From contig JAECUM010092837.1 of assembly GCA_016617855.1 (NCBI GenBank), positions 268,003 to 332,002 on the forward strand: DNA of 64,000 nt. The letters run 5' to 3'. A program made the translations under genes and the position numbers. This DNA is from Megalonaias nervosa (taxonomy: Eukaryota; Mollusca; Bivalvia; Unionida; Unionidae). Within the stretch, counting starts at the first letter, position 1; each line of letters opens with the position of its first letter. Of the stretch, positions 24,701 to 38,039 are shown one piece after another. The notes under the pieces were generated by a model. It made no database searches, had not been told where the DNA came from, and saw only the letters and a list, made by a program, of their open reading frames with translations.

Positions 24701-26760
24701 CCCCAAACCATTACCCTTGGGCATGCTGTTTTGCCAGAACCAAAAAATATGCATACTATTTTTATTAAGTGCATGTCCATCCACATCAATGTTGGTGCTA
24801 GCAAAGGCTAAAGTTGCCAAAGGCAATAAAAACTGTATGATGGATATTAGTACCCATTTTAAAATAACATAAAACATTCAATTTATTTCAAGGTTGAAAT
24901 AATGACACATGAGACTAGATTTATGCAAATACATAATTTGTTGTTTAATCAATGAACTATCATTTGAAAAGAAAAGTTGAGAAAATATCAGGCACTGTTA
25001 TAATAAATGCTTGTGAATAATGGGTGATCACTAACATTAAATGGATCCATGATCTGAAATGGAAATGTCCTAGTGCAGCTTATCTTAGGTGAACCAAATA
25101 TATTCAGATACTAGCATGTCAATGTTTTTCACAAACCATATGAACTCATGATAAAACATTTATTACAAAATGTATGAGTCCAAGGAGACGACAACGCTAC
25201 AGTACGGACTACAAAGTTAAGGTGGCAAAGCTGTTGAAGCAAATAAGAGTCTTTCATTTCTTTTCTACTGCAATCTACTATTAAAATGTAGTTTCTCCCA
25301 AATCTGGAGGATGGAGTACATGGTGTTCACAATCTTTGGGTTCCTTGGTGCAACAGTGAAATTACTTCCAAAGTTACCATCAAAATGCCCAAAAAAATCT
25401 GCTTGTTCCCAAAAGAAAAATCTTACTATTTTTCAAAATTATAATGATCTTTTCAAGCATTTAATCAGAGATTTGGAAATTAGTGCTGGTCTGGTTTGCT
25501 TTGGTGTTTTACTACCAGAAACACAGTAAGTTATTTAAAGTGTCTTACTCATGGATACACTATGGTAGCCAAATCGGGCCCATCCAATAGTAAAATAAAA
25601 ATTTATACCCTTCTGGTGGTAACTCACTAATCACTGAGCCTCTTAAAATTAGTGTAGGACCATTGGTTATTACCTATGGTTTGTATGGATATCTCATCAG
25701 GTAATTAAGCACTTTTTTAAGATTAAAAAATTTCATTTTAAAGCACTATAATTAACTGCATCAAAACTTTGGACAATATTGATTATGGTGGAGTCTATAA
25801 AGAGATTCAAATCTGAAGGGACAATTATGTAACACTGAGCTGTCTTCTTTGGTCCATTTTAAATATATGTGGCTGAAACTACATTATACTATGTGCATTC
25901 TGTATTACTGGTATGCTGTGCATTTTATTATTGCATTGCCTGTTTAATGGTAGAATTTTGATGATGTCACCAAATCTGAATATTCATCAAGTTTTTTTTA
26001 ATCATTTGTGTCTCAATATTGCACATAAATTACAAAAATAGCCATTCCTTGACAAATTGTAAGAAAATTTCCAAAAACCTTGCTAATACCACAGTATACT
26101 GGTATTCAATATTATCATCGACCCCTAGTAGTTTCACAAATAAAACTGGTAAATCTTGGTCAATTAATATAAGAACCATCACCAGACTGTCCCCAACAGA
26201 GGCAAATTTCTGAACACCATGGTTTAACATCATCTACTAGTGACATGAAGTCAAATGTACAAACATTTTCAGTAAATCTACCCAATCTTGGCAATTGAGG
26301 CTGCAGTAAGGTATCTGTCCATCTATTGTAACACAATACAAATTGCATTTGAATGAGACAACAACTGTCCGGCTAGTTCCTCTCACTTAAAACTGCAAAA
26401 CAGTTAGAAACCTACTGTTTGCAACCTTTTAGTTTTAATTACTACTGAACTGTTACTGATCAGAGCCATTTAAGCCTTTGCAAATTCTATAGTGGAAAGC
26501 AATTTTTTCTATTATGCGTCTCGAAAAATACTTACCCAAATACATTAACATCAGAGATATAAGCCTGCTACCTCCTGTATCCAGCCCTAATAAAAGACGA
26601 TAAATTCAACTTTTCTGTCTATATGATATAGATCAAGGGCTACAACTCTTATACCATTACCTCCCCTTACCACCATCACCAGGTGTCACCAGTTTTCAAG
26701 CTGAGCAAACTACCAACAAGAATGCTCGCTTAGTAGGTGGGTGGGAGCATCTTTAGGTAC
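21790..26760. other. Gene-free intron 2, first part
   Basis: Long AT-rich intronic DNA without exon islands. A (TC)n tract lies at about 23,236-23,257. Open frames near 23.6 and 24.6 kb lack motifs. It ends near a transposon-like end (tgccaaccctgg at about 26,767). Confidence 0.45.
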
Positions 26761-26764
26761 TGCA

Positions 26765-27790
26765 TACATGCCAACCCTGGCGAGGAAAAAGTGTAATCCA
26801 ATTGGACAAAAAGATAATCCAAGCAGAAAAAGAGTAATCCACATATAACATGATAAAAATTCAATGTACAAAAGGATTTATTTACTTGTCTGGTCTTTTA
26901 ACATCAATTACTGCTTCTTGTTTTCATATGTAGCACTTTTAGCTTTATAAAGCAACACTTTCATGTTGCATTTCAAAACACTTTGTACAAGCTGAGACTA
27001 CGAATGTTTTGCACAATATAGCACTAAATGCTGGATGACTTAGCCTGGATCTAAATTCAGTTTTATTTTTGTTAACAATACTGAACAATCTCTCACAGTC
27101 AGCATTAGAATGGTAAAAAACCAATATTCCTTTCATAAAGTGACAAAAAAGAGAAAATTTACATCTTCCAGTTATTGGGTCTTTTAGCTTGGAAATAAGG
27201 TGCCACTGCAAATCAACTCTGTCCGCATGAAGTACATTGTCAGGTAGAATGCCAGCCTGATACTTCAGGAATTCTCTTAATTTATTAGCAGCCTTTCCTG
27301 CAGCAAGGTGTATAAAATGACAGGGACAATCTGTTATGTACACTGATGGAGATATTTTTCAAAATACAGAATGCAACTCATCTATGAATTCCAGTCATCA
27401 CTGATGCATTATCAGCTGAAAACCCCATACAGTTCTGCCAAACTTATATCATGTTTATTCAAAGCATTATCAAGCAATTCAAAACATTTGGAAAATCGGT
27501 AAAAGGAGGAGCAAATGCCAAGCATCCTACCTATACTTCAAGTATCCTTCAAGGAAAAACAAATTGGATTCCATAGGTGAACAATAACCCGCTCTGCTAC
27601 TTAAAGCAACACAGCTTATGGTCACATGAACCATGATCGCTCTATCAGATTAAGACAATGCTTACTGAAATCTTCTTACCATCAAAATTCACTGGTGAAT
27701 CTAGCAAACCTAAGAAGTTGTGTTGGTTTAATTGCATCTGGTGATCATCTGGGCTGCAGCTACAGGACATACCCAATTCAGGTTTTGAAA
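26765..27790 (-). pseudogene. hAT-family transposase fossil
   Basis: The minus-strand frame at 26945-27343 ends with the C-terminal dimerisation block of hAT transposases: LVFYHSNADCERLFSIVNK followed by a KTEFRSRLSH stretch. Upstream, in other frames to about 27,480, are remnants of the catalytic part, including GFSADNASVMTG, where the Asp follows the usual hAT wording, and ITDCPCHFIHLAAGKAA. Several stops and shifts break the gene. The phrase tgccaaccctgg near 26,767 may be the element's end. It lies in intron 2 of the GON4L-like gene. Confidence 0.75.
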
Positions 27791-28029
27791 AAACTTAAGA
27801 GTTGAGAGTTGAGAGTTTAACCCACTTAAACAATGAATATCGAGCTTGGGAGGCAATGTCGTGCCTCCATGAGGAGAAAGAGTCATTTGTGGTTCCCATG
27901 ACTTGTCTCTGCGTGCTTCAAGACATGCTTGAATGCCCTTACAGGATCTTGCATGGCCACTGTTCCTGACTTATCTATATAGATCTCTATAGATGAGAGG
28001 AAAATTTCTGACTCCCTGATTGCCCAATG

Positions 28030-29033
28030 ATGGCAACAGGTTCTTGGTTCCACTTTATTGCAAAAAGGTCAATCATCAGACACCCCCAAAGCACACAAAT
28101 AGGAAAAAAAACTGATGCATGAAGGGACTATTCTGTATTGATAACCTGACTCTTTCTGAGAAGAACATTAGCCAGGACATTGAGTCTGCTGGGAATGGGT
28201 CTTATTTGTATGCTGTTATCTTACATAATCAGGTCTGATTTCTCACAGAGTCAGTCCTTCAAGAATTGAAAGGAGTCTATGATAGCTATCATTTCACAGT
28301 TAATGAGAAGAGGCAGATTCCCTCATCAACATTTGCCACTGACCATAAGTCAGACTCCCCAAATGTACATATTGTCATTTGTACATAATGTCACTTACAG
28401 TTGGGGCTTCTCCTGAGGATATCTTGTATTGAGTCAACCATTGTTGCACAACTGACACAGGAATGATCGCATTTTGTTCGTGATATTGACCTTTTATCAA
28501 ATGAACTGAAGAAAGGGTGTCATTGATCCAGCAAAGTCATTTGTAACAGGCACATATAAAGGCAGCCCAGTGGAATCACATCTGCTGCCACACTGAATAA
28601 GCTGAGGAGTTCCAAGAACTCTCTCACTGAAATCCACATCCTGTTGGAAATGGACTCAACAAGTTTGATAATCCATATGATGTGAACATGAGCAAGATGT
28701 ACAAAACTGAGAGTGGTTATAAACTCCACACCTAGTTCAACCAAACACTGCAATAGGTGAAGGTTGGATTTCTCCCAATTCACAAGAAAACCAAAACGAT
28801 TTAAAAGTAGTAGGAGGTAATTTGAATATCCCGTATGTTTTTGGATATCATCCAGATACACCATCACTGCAGTAGAGGATGTCAACTGGAACAGAATGAT
28901 GATGTAATCCAATCCACAATTTAGTAAAGACCCAGAAGATGATATTCAGACTCAAAATTTGTGAAGTTTTTTGTTTTAAGGAAACAGAAGAAACTTTCGT
29001 GCCACTGGGGGAATTGGACATGAAATTAGGCAT
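28030..29033 (-). pseudogene. DIRS-like reverse transcriptase / RNase H remnant
   Basis: Minus-strand frames show, in order, VMVYLDDI (the YxDD catalytic box of reverse transcriptase), LLLLLNRFGFLVNWEKSNL, then VESISNRMWISVREFLELL, and further downstream, with stops, an RNase H tail with NVLANVLLRKSQVINTEWSL and FAIKWN. The NWEKS plus EFLELL plus EWSLH succession is typical of DIRS-type elements. Frameshifts and stops are frequent, so it is dead. The tyrosine recombinase expected in this group was not found. Confidence 0.75.
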
Positions 29034-30760
29034 CTGTGAGACTGAGACTTATGGCATACTCATTCTTTCAGATGGAGAGTCATACAGATATCACTGTCTC
29101 TATCTAGAATGAATTCATTGAGGAAACTCAAGTCTATGACTGACTTTAACTTGCCATGAAAGAACTCGGAGATTGTGGATTTTGAACAATCTCTATCACC
29201 CATCTGTCAATGTTGGATAAATGAGATCCGAAGCCCCTCTGAAATGAATTGGACCACCTATTTGTTTTGCGGATACAGGTTAATCCAATGTGATTGCAAC
29301 TGCAGAAGTCTGGTGCCCCCCACCATCAGACTATCTGTGGGGCAGTGAGGGTGTCAAGTCAGTGGCAAGAGACAGAAGGCATTGAGGGGTAGGTTAAGAA
29401 AATTGCTTGTTATCTCTCCAGTAAGGGTACCTCCTAAACTGGTTCAGCTGCTTGCATAGGACTGAGATCTTAACTCCACTTGAACATAAAAAATTCCTTT
29501 TGCTTGGCTCGCCTAGCATCCCTCCATTGTGGCAGGGATGGCTTGTTTCTAAAATGAGGATATGGTGTGGACAGTCAAGCTGGAAGGATAGTTCTCAATC
29601 TGCCCACCTCCAAACTTCTTCAATTACGCCCCTAAAAAGCAAAGGTGAGCCAAATGGAGTCATCCTTAAAGCAAGAGCATTATGTGGCTTTAGCATGGTG
29701 ACAATGTTCCAAATCTGCTTTGATGTGGCAAGAAACAGAGTTTTATCCCAATATTAACAGTCACTAAAAATTCTTCTCAAACACCAGAGTTCAGTATGGT
29801 AGGCATTTAAATGTACCAGCAGAATGAAAATGTTGCTGGTGCTTAACTCTCACAAAAGAAAAGTCTAAGCATTCTCCAGGTCACAGGTATGTCCAGACAG
29901 TCTATTGTTAATCTCCTTCATTTTTGCTGACTGGAGATGCAGCCTGAAGGGCGGAGATTTTCCATCATCAATGTCGACCAAGGTTTTTACTTTTAATCAT
30001 GCATGATAGTACAGGCTGGAGGGCATTCAAAAGCCGACAACACATAGTATAACTCTTCAATGGCAGCCTTAAACTAAACTCCATCATCTCTATAGTCACA
30101 CCCGAGTAGGGCTGTTGCTCAGGAGTATCTTCACACTCGTTGTGTGAAGTCTCTTGTTCATGGTCTGCTATTTTAGATAAATCATTTCCTGTGGCAATTA
30201 TGAGGCAATGCCATCATGCCTATATAATTCATGGCCAATACCATGCGGGTAAGCAGTGAATAAAGCACAAGACTGCTCTGCTGAACAATTTTGTTGTACT
30301 GTTACGGACATCTAGTTCACTGGGAGTATGGTCGGCACAGTAGCTGGTCATACGGAAGGCAGTTCGGTTGGTGCTGGTACCAGTAGTGTCATAGGCAAGG
30401 CTGGATAAATAAATCTATCACCAAAATCCCCATAACTGTAATTGTATACAGCCATGGGTATGCTGTAATGGACAGATCTATCATTAAGATTTCCATAAAT
30501 GTAGAAAGATGAAACCATAGGCCTGACGAGACAGGCAAATCTTTCAGTAACATCCCCTGATTGAGACAACTGGATGGACTATCCAACTGGTTGAATGATT
30601 CTGTACAGCTCTGGATGGCGATAATTAGATTGGACCGAACAGTTAAAATTCTGCTGCACCTGGACTTATAGGCCCAAAAGCCATGCGCTGGCATCAGTGG
30701 GTATTTATGCCACCTGAGCTGCCAAAAATGGGAGTACACTCACTGAATGTGTCATAATTG
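29034..30760 (-). other. Probable remainder of the DIRS-like element
   Basis: Directly upstream of the reverse transcriptase fossil on the minus strand, similar in base composition to 2.85-4.75 kb. Minus frames at 30,348-30,739 have no motif I can name. It is assigned by position to the gag-like part of the element, weakly. Confidence 0.3.
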
Positions 30761-32218
30761 CTTTAATTTAAAATTGATGGTGACTCTCTCTTCCTTCGCC
30801 TTGGTCAATTTCTGCTAAGCTAGTCTAAACACTCTTGGACCATAAGGTGCACACACCGAATGATACTGATGAAGTACATTTTTACATGCAAGGCATGACT
30901 CGTGCATGTCTTCCTTGGCCTTGACTATGTTACATTTATTACATTTCATCAGAAGGATTCTCTGAAACATCAAGATAAAACAAAACACAAAAATTGTACA
31001 AATGAACGATGCATTGTGTCAACAAATTGCTATAACACCACCTGTTATTAACTGGGTGAACAAGCAATATGCAGAGTGTATGAAGCCATGAATAATAACA
31101 TTTTGTACCATGAGGACTAAATGGACAGTCCGAAAAAAGTAAAACATTTTAAAAAATATGCCCAAAATTAAAAGAAAATAATATTCACTACATATTCATA
31201 CAGGCCAATCCCTGGAGAGGTGCAAGCGTAAATATTGCTAGTATAAGTGCCAAAAAAGCATAATTTGGGAGTAAAAAGTGTAGTCTATATACTGCATGCC
31301 AGAATTACAGCATGTATGAAAAAAATACATCTATTTTTGCTACTAACCTGGTTCTGCAGCTGGTCAAATTCTTGTCACAAAGGGCAATATCATATATGGA
31401 TTAGAACCAGAATACAAACAAAATATACTGAAAAATTAATTCAACACTCACTTTAACTAGTCTATATGTGTAACTTTCACTGAATGATTGTGAACTGGAA
31501 TTTGACAATGAGCTTGATCATGTGCAATGCATGCTGTATGACATTACTTTCATATTCTTCTTCTTAAGTTTGTAAAGCAGTGTTGATTTGTTTGATCTCA
31601 CATGTTTTGAAGTCTGAAAAGATCCTTCTGCTCTAACATTTCCTGTCATATAACATCCGCAACTCGCACCATAAAGTGGAGCCATTTTCTTTAAAAGTAT
31701 AGACTGGTCTGCTAACTTACTACATTATCAATATGATGAATATGTGAGGCAAAATTCAAATTTGAAGACACCCATCTGTTTTCTTGGAAATGGGTCATAT
31801 AGTTGCTATAAATAGCAAATAAGGAAAGTACCCTTGCACTATTCTTATGCAGCAGTAATCATTTTAGAATATTCTAAAATTTTTATGAGTTGAGTTAGAG
31901 ATGATAATAGAAATGGCATAAACAACTATTTATTGATTTACTTTTATTTGATTTTTTACTGTACAAAGAAAGCGTAATCAACATACAGGTGAGCGTAAAA
32001 TGTAATTGCAGAAAAAAAGCATTGATTTCATCAAAAGTATTATATTTGGCATGTATATCTGTTTAGGAAAGATTAATTTGAATACAAAATCCTGAACTGA
32101 TGGCTTGAATTTAACACAAGTTTGGCTTGGATTGATGGGAAGTGTCTTGAAAGATGCTGTATAGAAAGAATGCAAAAAAAGTGGCAACAGCCAGCAGGTA
32201 ATGGGCAAGAGTTACTGA

Positions 32219-32272
<54 letters not shown>

Positions 32273-33537
32273 ACTAGAAACTTATCAACATTTTATGTTT
32301 ATCTGGGTTTTCCTCATTACGGTTTCTTAGTCGAACACTATTAATCCTTTGTCAAAATTGTCAGAAAACTATTAACTTTCCAGGTAGGATTTTATTTAGC
32401 CATTACCTCATAAGCCCATGTAATATCCCATAACAATTTTGAGTGGTTTGATTAAACTTGCTATATTCCTTTAGCTAAAGTTAGCTGATAGAAGTAAATG
32501 TCACATGCTCTACATTGCCAATTTTTTCAACATACAAGTCAGAAAGTGTAATACATATACTGGATCACAGTCAATCAGTGCATCAAGCCAAATATGAATA
32601 AAACCCATACCATTTGTTGGTGTGTTGAAAAAGACAAACATTATTTGAGAGTCTTGTTTCTTTAAGGACTCTCCATGAGGGGCTGGTACTTTGGACTGTG
32701 ATTATTTAATCAGAAAAGGAGTAGTAGGCATAAATGGACTAGTGTGGCCTCTTACAGACTGCCCTCACTCAAAATACTACAACTGAATTATATAGGGGTA
32801 ATTTGGGCATACTGCTGTAGGTACCCAGAGGAACAATTCAATGATCAAATGTCTGTTGATGGAAAATATATCAATTCTATTTTTCTTTCACACTGGAAAA
32901 AAAAATTGTCCAGTATTCATTTTTAGTTGTCCAGGCTTCCTGGAAATGGATTTTTCTATAGGGTCAGATAATGTAAGGATTTTGTGTTTTAAGAAAACCC
33001 AAAAATTTAGATGATATAGCAAACATGGGAAAAAAATAATTTTCTGTTTCTCATATTTTTTTCTGAGAATGGTCGTGCAACACACTGACTGGACCTGCAA
33101 AGATCCAGAACTTGTTGAAACAATTGTCCTACAAGAAAAAAAACTTAATTTCCAAGACTGAAATCATGGAGCAAACTAGAACACATGAAAGAAATGTTTA
33201 GCAACATAAAATTTTAACATCATACTAACTTTTCCCCAGCATTCCATAATGATGTCTTATTTTGGCAGTGGGAGAAGTAGTTTTTGTCAAAATTTTGGAG
33301 ATCAGCATGGATTCTGCAAGACTATCAACATGACTGAAATATCTGACATGAATATCTAAAAAGTGAACTGAAATATCTGCATGAAAACGAAGTACTGTGT
33401 CCAATGCCATTATGACTTTTGACTGCTCATTCCAAATCATGAATAATCCTAAATATTGAGATGTAAGTTTGAGACCCAGTCTCAAGAGTGCATAGGTTCT
33501 ATGAAGCGCAGGCCAGGAGTCAAGTGGTACTACTCAC
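30761..33537. other. Gene-free end of intron 2, with (TA)n tract
   Basis: No exon is seen. A perfect (TA)n tract of about 47 bp lies at 32,221-32,267. The rest is AT-rich unique-looking sequence. Exon 2 of the GON4L-like gene joins exon 3 directly in phase, so no missing exon is needed here. Confidence 0.5.
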
Positions 33538-33730
33538 CAATAAGATAGACTTAACATTAGCAGCAGTCAGTTTATTCTTCTTGGCTTTCCTCTCCAGGTT
33601 TTGTTCTAGCTCAGTCTCAGATTCTTCCTCTTGTATTTCCAGTTCATCAGAAAAACTTGCATCTTCGGTCCTATCATTGGCACCTTCTGCCTCTAGACGA
33701 GGCTTCTTGCTTCTCTTTCGGGATACTTTT
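33538..33730 (-). CDS. GON4L: GON4L-like gene, exon 2
   Basis: A 193-bp exon; the acceptor is ccttgcag before 33730 and the donor gtgagta below 33538. It opens by completing a split Arg codon from exon 1, then encodes KVSRKRSKKPRLEAE, a probable nuclear localisation signal, an acidic middle (DELEIQEEESETELEQ), and ends with LTAANVKSILL at a codon boundary. Joined to exon 3 this places AANVKSILL directly before RVLTNEHV, a contiguous block in GON4L-type proteins as I recall them, which supports the exon chain. Confidence 0.8.
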
Positions 33731-34043
33731 CTGCAAGGAACACTATGGCAAATTCAGTGACTTTCCATTTCAAATGCACGTTCACTGCACAGTTCTTGCA
33801 TATTTAAGTGGGAACCAACAAAAATGTTAGAACTAACATTAGCAACTCAGTATTACCAAATAACTTTGTTACAAATTACTGTGTATGATCTTGATTTCTC
33901 TGTCATCTCCATTCCATATATGATCAGATACTATTTAAGTAACAGTGCACTGATTACCATTTATGAGTACATTTAGTGTTCAAAGGATGATCATAGTGAT
34001 GATTCCACATCGATGTCAAATAAAACTCAAATCTTGGGTACAT
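33731..34043. other. Intron 1, gene-free part
   Basis: Short AT-rich stretch between exon 2 and the LINE fragment; nothing recognised. Confidence 0.4.
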
Positions 34044-34735
34044 CAAGTCTATCAAAGAAAGATATCCAATGCGCATCTTTAAATGTTTGCAGAATCAGAA
34101 TTTGCACTGACAAAGTTCAGGACTTCCAATCACAGACTTCCCAATGCAACTGTTCATTGGGAAAATACACTGTGTGACGAGCGAAAATGTAATCATTGTG
34201 ATAAAAATGACACCAGGGACAAATACCATTATTTGTTCATTTGTCCTAAATTTCACAAAGAAAGGGGTATGTTTCTAAGACTGTTATATTACCACAAACC
34301 ATCTTTTGGAAAGTTACAAACCATATTTGCCACCAATAATCACAAAATTCTCCAAAATCTTTGCCAAATTTGTTACTGTAATAATGAAAACATCTTAAAC
34401 TTTGTGCTATCTCTGGAAGAGTAAATTTTCCAGTCTTCGCAATGATATAAAAAAATAATTCTCTCTTACAACTTTTGCACACTCCATGAGAGACATTGTA
34501 CTCTATTAAAACAAGGTCACTGTTATGTACCCAAACGATCTCACATTGTGTTCAAATGTTTATTCTTGCTATGATTGTAAATGTTGACCTATGATGTGAT
34601 ATGTATCTGCATATGTTAGTAACATTGCCTTACAATATTGTAGTCGTTGTGGTATTCTCATATGCCATCTATGTGTGGCCTGAGATTTATTTTTATTAAT
34701 AAAAGTTTTCTTCAGTTCTGTTCTGTTCTAACAAC
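34044..34735 (+). pseudogene. 3' end of a non-LTR retrotransposon (LINE)
   Basis: The plus-strand frame at 34083-34424 encodes LTKFRTSNHRLP, then CDERKCNHCDKND, a short spacer and YHYLFICPKFHKER. This Cys/His-rich block, with CxxC followed by HYLF.C, closes ORF2 proteins of several LINE groups. After the stop, about 300 bp of untranslated sequence runs to ataaaagttttcttcagttc, where a short ttctg repeat (34,710-34,730) looks like a LINE 3' terminus. The copy is 5'-truncated, as most are, and lies in intron 1 of the GON4L-like gene, opposite in strand. Confidence 0.7.
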
Positions 34736-35574
34736 ATTTGAAACTGCCAAATTATACGTTATTTGACACTTCCAACATATTAAATACATCCAGTCTCCTT
34801 CATTTACTAACTGACAGATCCAAGCCTTTGTTTAGACATTATTTTTAAGATTTATCACTAAATAAAGCATGCATATACATATCATTAAGCATATCACCAA
34901 ATAAATTTCTTAGCTTCAAATGGATCCATCGCAAGCATGAAGAAAACCAATCATGAGTTTAAAAAATACAGGCAAATGAAAAAACCTGCACCAAAAACAT
35001 AAATTTTCTATGATTGTGACCATGACCATAATATCAAAACAGCAAGTGTGCATGTCACCAAAAAAACTGTCGGTCTTAGCTTCAAACTTATTCATTCTGA
35101 ATATCAAGAAAAAAGTTCAAATGAGAAAACCTTAACCAAAACCTAACGCAAACTGATTAGGACTATGACCTTGACTGCAAGGTAAAAGAAGTGAGCGTGT
35201 CACAAAATAAACTGTATAATCTATATTAATTAATCTATTGATTAATGACAAGTATGATGAGAATCTATTATGGTGTTTTGGAAATATATGGAAATGAAAA
35301 GCTTTAACCAACACTTTAACGGTAATAGTATTTTAATGGACAGTGTTGCACAGGACAGCAGGTTTCCCCCAAATTTCAGTTCTAATGTCCCTTAAATCAT
35401 TTTCACCATTGCTTGTAAAGCAAACAATTATTTGTCAATTTGACATCATGTCAACCAGATTTAAGGAATAGGGGGAAACAATGTCCTTAGCTCACTGGAT
35501 CCTAGATGCAACAGTGACTTATTTTTCCTTTTCTATATTCATGATAATGATCTAATTTACAGTAACTAAACTAC
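34736..35574. other. Intron 1, gene-free part
   Basis: AT-rich, no recognisable feature on either strand. Confidence 0.4.
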
Positions 35575-36113
35575 CTTGCTGAACTTCCCTTCATTCCTTG
35601 CCTATCCTGCTTTCTCCTTTTCAGGAACGGTGAAAGTGAAAGTTTGAAAGGTGAGTGGCTTCTGACCGATGCAGATCCACAATGACTTTTTGTTGTGTTT
35701 TCCTGACACAGTTTTTTGTTGGACTTGTGGATAGGGGTAGCAATCTCTCCACTATGATTATTCATGATATTCAATTGTTCACTGATGAAATCAAATGTAC
35801 TCTTCTCCTCCTGAGACATATTTGCATTGCTCCCCTCAGTATACAAGGAACAGTTATCATTTGAGACTCTAACTATTTGTCCAGGTCGAGTCACATGTAC
35901 AGTTTCTCCCATTACAGTTCCAGCTTGCTGGTTGGGGGGAGTAGTGTCCTGCTCGATCTTATGTAGAAATGTGTTCTCTTCCAACCCACTACCTGTCTCC
36001 ACCTTATCTTCAGCTGGAACTGGCATTAAACTGACCATATCGACTTTGGAAAGTTTTGGTTGGCCCTGTAAACCATCCATTTCTTCATCCTCTTCCTCTT
36101 TTGATGATGACAT
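35575..36113 (-). CDS. GON4L: GON4L-like gene, exon 1 (first coding exon)
   Basis: The start ATG at 36113 opens 179 codons plus two bases, and the donor gtagttt begins below 35575. The product starts MSSSKEEEDEEMDGLQG, is rich in Ser, Glu and Lys, has no membrane segment, and ends with a basic KRRKQDRQGMKGSSA stretch, fitting a disordered N-terminus of a nuclear protein. A probable acceptor, attttcag, lies 15 bases upstream of the ATG (about 36129), so a 5' untranslated exon probably precedes it. The N-terminus alone would not identify the gene; exons 2-4 do. Confidence 0.75.
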
Positions 36114-36129
36114 CTTTAGTGTAATTCAT

Positions 36130-38039
36130 CTGAAAATCTGCACAGGAAAAAAGCCTATAAATAACCAGACTGTAATCATTGATTATATACATACTGTAGG
36201 TACACCTCTATGAATCTGTACAGCATCCAATAGCCATTGTATTACAAAATCATGCAGAAAATAAGCTGATTAAAGTGAAAATTAGGAAAATCCCTGGTAT
36301 ATTTATTAAAAAAAATCTTTCTGTCATTTGACAATATTCTTATTTCAGATGCCTAATATTTCTCCCAATTTTTAAAACACCTGTTGGACACAGACTACAG
36401 CATGATTCAAGAATGGCTACCTGTTCACTAATCATGGTCTACAACATATTCACAGCAAGTTATATTGAACAATTGCAATTTAATTATATAAAAAGTGTAA
36501 ATATAACAAACACAACACCCGTTTGTTAAATAATACTACTAACAAGGTCTTTTCTATGAAAAATACAATTATTTCATGCAAGCATGATTCATTCTATAAA
36601 CAGAGGAAAAATATTTTAATAAATAATATTCCTTCAGGCAAACCTGTAATTTAAAGCACGAAACTTCAATTACACCAATTAATGTTTTTAAACCTCAGTC
36701 ACATATGTAACAGTGGTGAGGGCATTAAAAGAACATTTTTACATTATTTTAAGCCAAACAATCAGGGCTATGCAATTATTCTTATTCACACACTTGTCCA
36801 TATCAAGTGATTTCAGAAAATTGACTTGTCCTGACCAATTTTTCATTTCATTTCATCCCAATATCGTCCAGCGCAAGCAAATGGTAAATTTTACAACAAA
36901 TTTCTCAGACTCTGAGATCCCTTCAGGGGCAGCATCTGTGCCTTCTTTTTGAAACTTAGGTAAATTATGATTGCAAACTAAACCATTGTAACAAATGATA
37001 AGCACAGCATAGTCAAGTTTTGTTATTTGTGATTTTAATATAAATTCATCACTTATTACCCCAACAGTTCAATCCAAGTTACTAGTATTACCTGAGACAT
37101 AACTAAGCAGCAGGTGAAATGGACTGGTCAGAGTGAATGTTTTATACTCAGTGTTACAGTTTCTAAAGAAAGAAAATAAACTATTCTAACTATGTATATT
37201 TCTAATGTCTTTCATCTTCAACTACACACATACAATCAAATTCCAATATGAAACAATATATATCGGTACCAGACTGATCATTGCAACTGGGTATATGACT
37301 TCAGGCTTTTTCAACATCCACTGCCTATCAGTCATTACAAACCACATGTTTGCTTATGTTGTTCTTTCATTATAACAAGTAGTATTTAAACAAAAGTAGT
37401 TATGCAATCAGTCTAATAGACTGAGAGGGTTAAAATACCAAGACAGAAGAATTTGTGCTGATATGACTTACAATAGTATACTAGTACATTGTTATACCCC
37501 TATATGAAACAAAGCATGAGCCAGATATGACTTTAAATATAAACTAATAGACCTTTTTAGTGTTCACCATGTCAAATCACAAAATGGTCAGGTTAATCTG
37601 ACATTTTAACCAGAACTGCCCAGAACTTCTGGCATTTTTTTAATGAACATGTGTGATCATACCCCAAGCCACCCATCAATACCAATACAGGTTTGGGAGA
37701 GCTGATTTACTGGGCTAGCATCTATGCTGTCTCAACATAAACCTTCATAAATTCTAAGTCCTTTTCCAGCAAAGGGATATTTATATAAATGTCCATTAGT
37801 AGTCTTTTTGTGATGTTATCACCTTTAAAACAGCACATATTCAACTTTGTTTTTTGAAAAAGAAAACCCTTACAATGAATCAGATACAATAGGTTGGGAT
37901 TCACTACTACCATAAGTCATTCTTATGGCCCTAACAACCAACTTCTGTTGTCGCAGAAACCTGGAGAAAGTCAGGTTCGTCAAATAAATTCAAATTCTGA
38001 CAGAAGCAAATGGACATGGAATACTGAAATCAGATAAAA
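36130..38039. other. Upstream region of the GON4L-like gene, nothing recognised
   Basis: AT-rich sequence that must hold the untranslated first exon and promoter of the minus-strand gene, but I cannot place either. No CpG-rich patch is seen. Confidence 0.4.

Noticed and set aside
34246..34482. Minus-strand 78-residue protein
   Set aside because: Antisense of the LINE C-terminal frame, which has recognisable Cys/His motifs.
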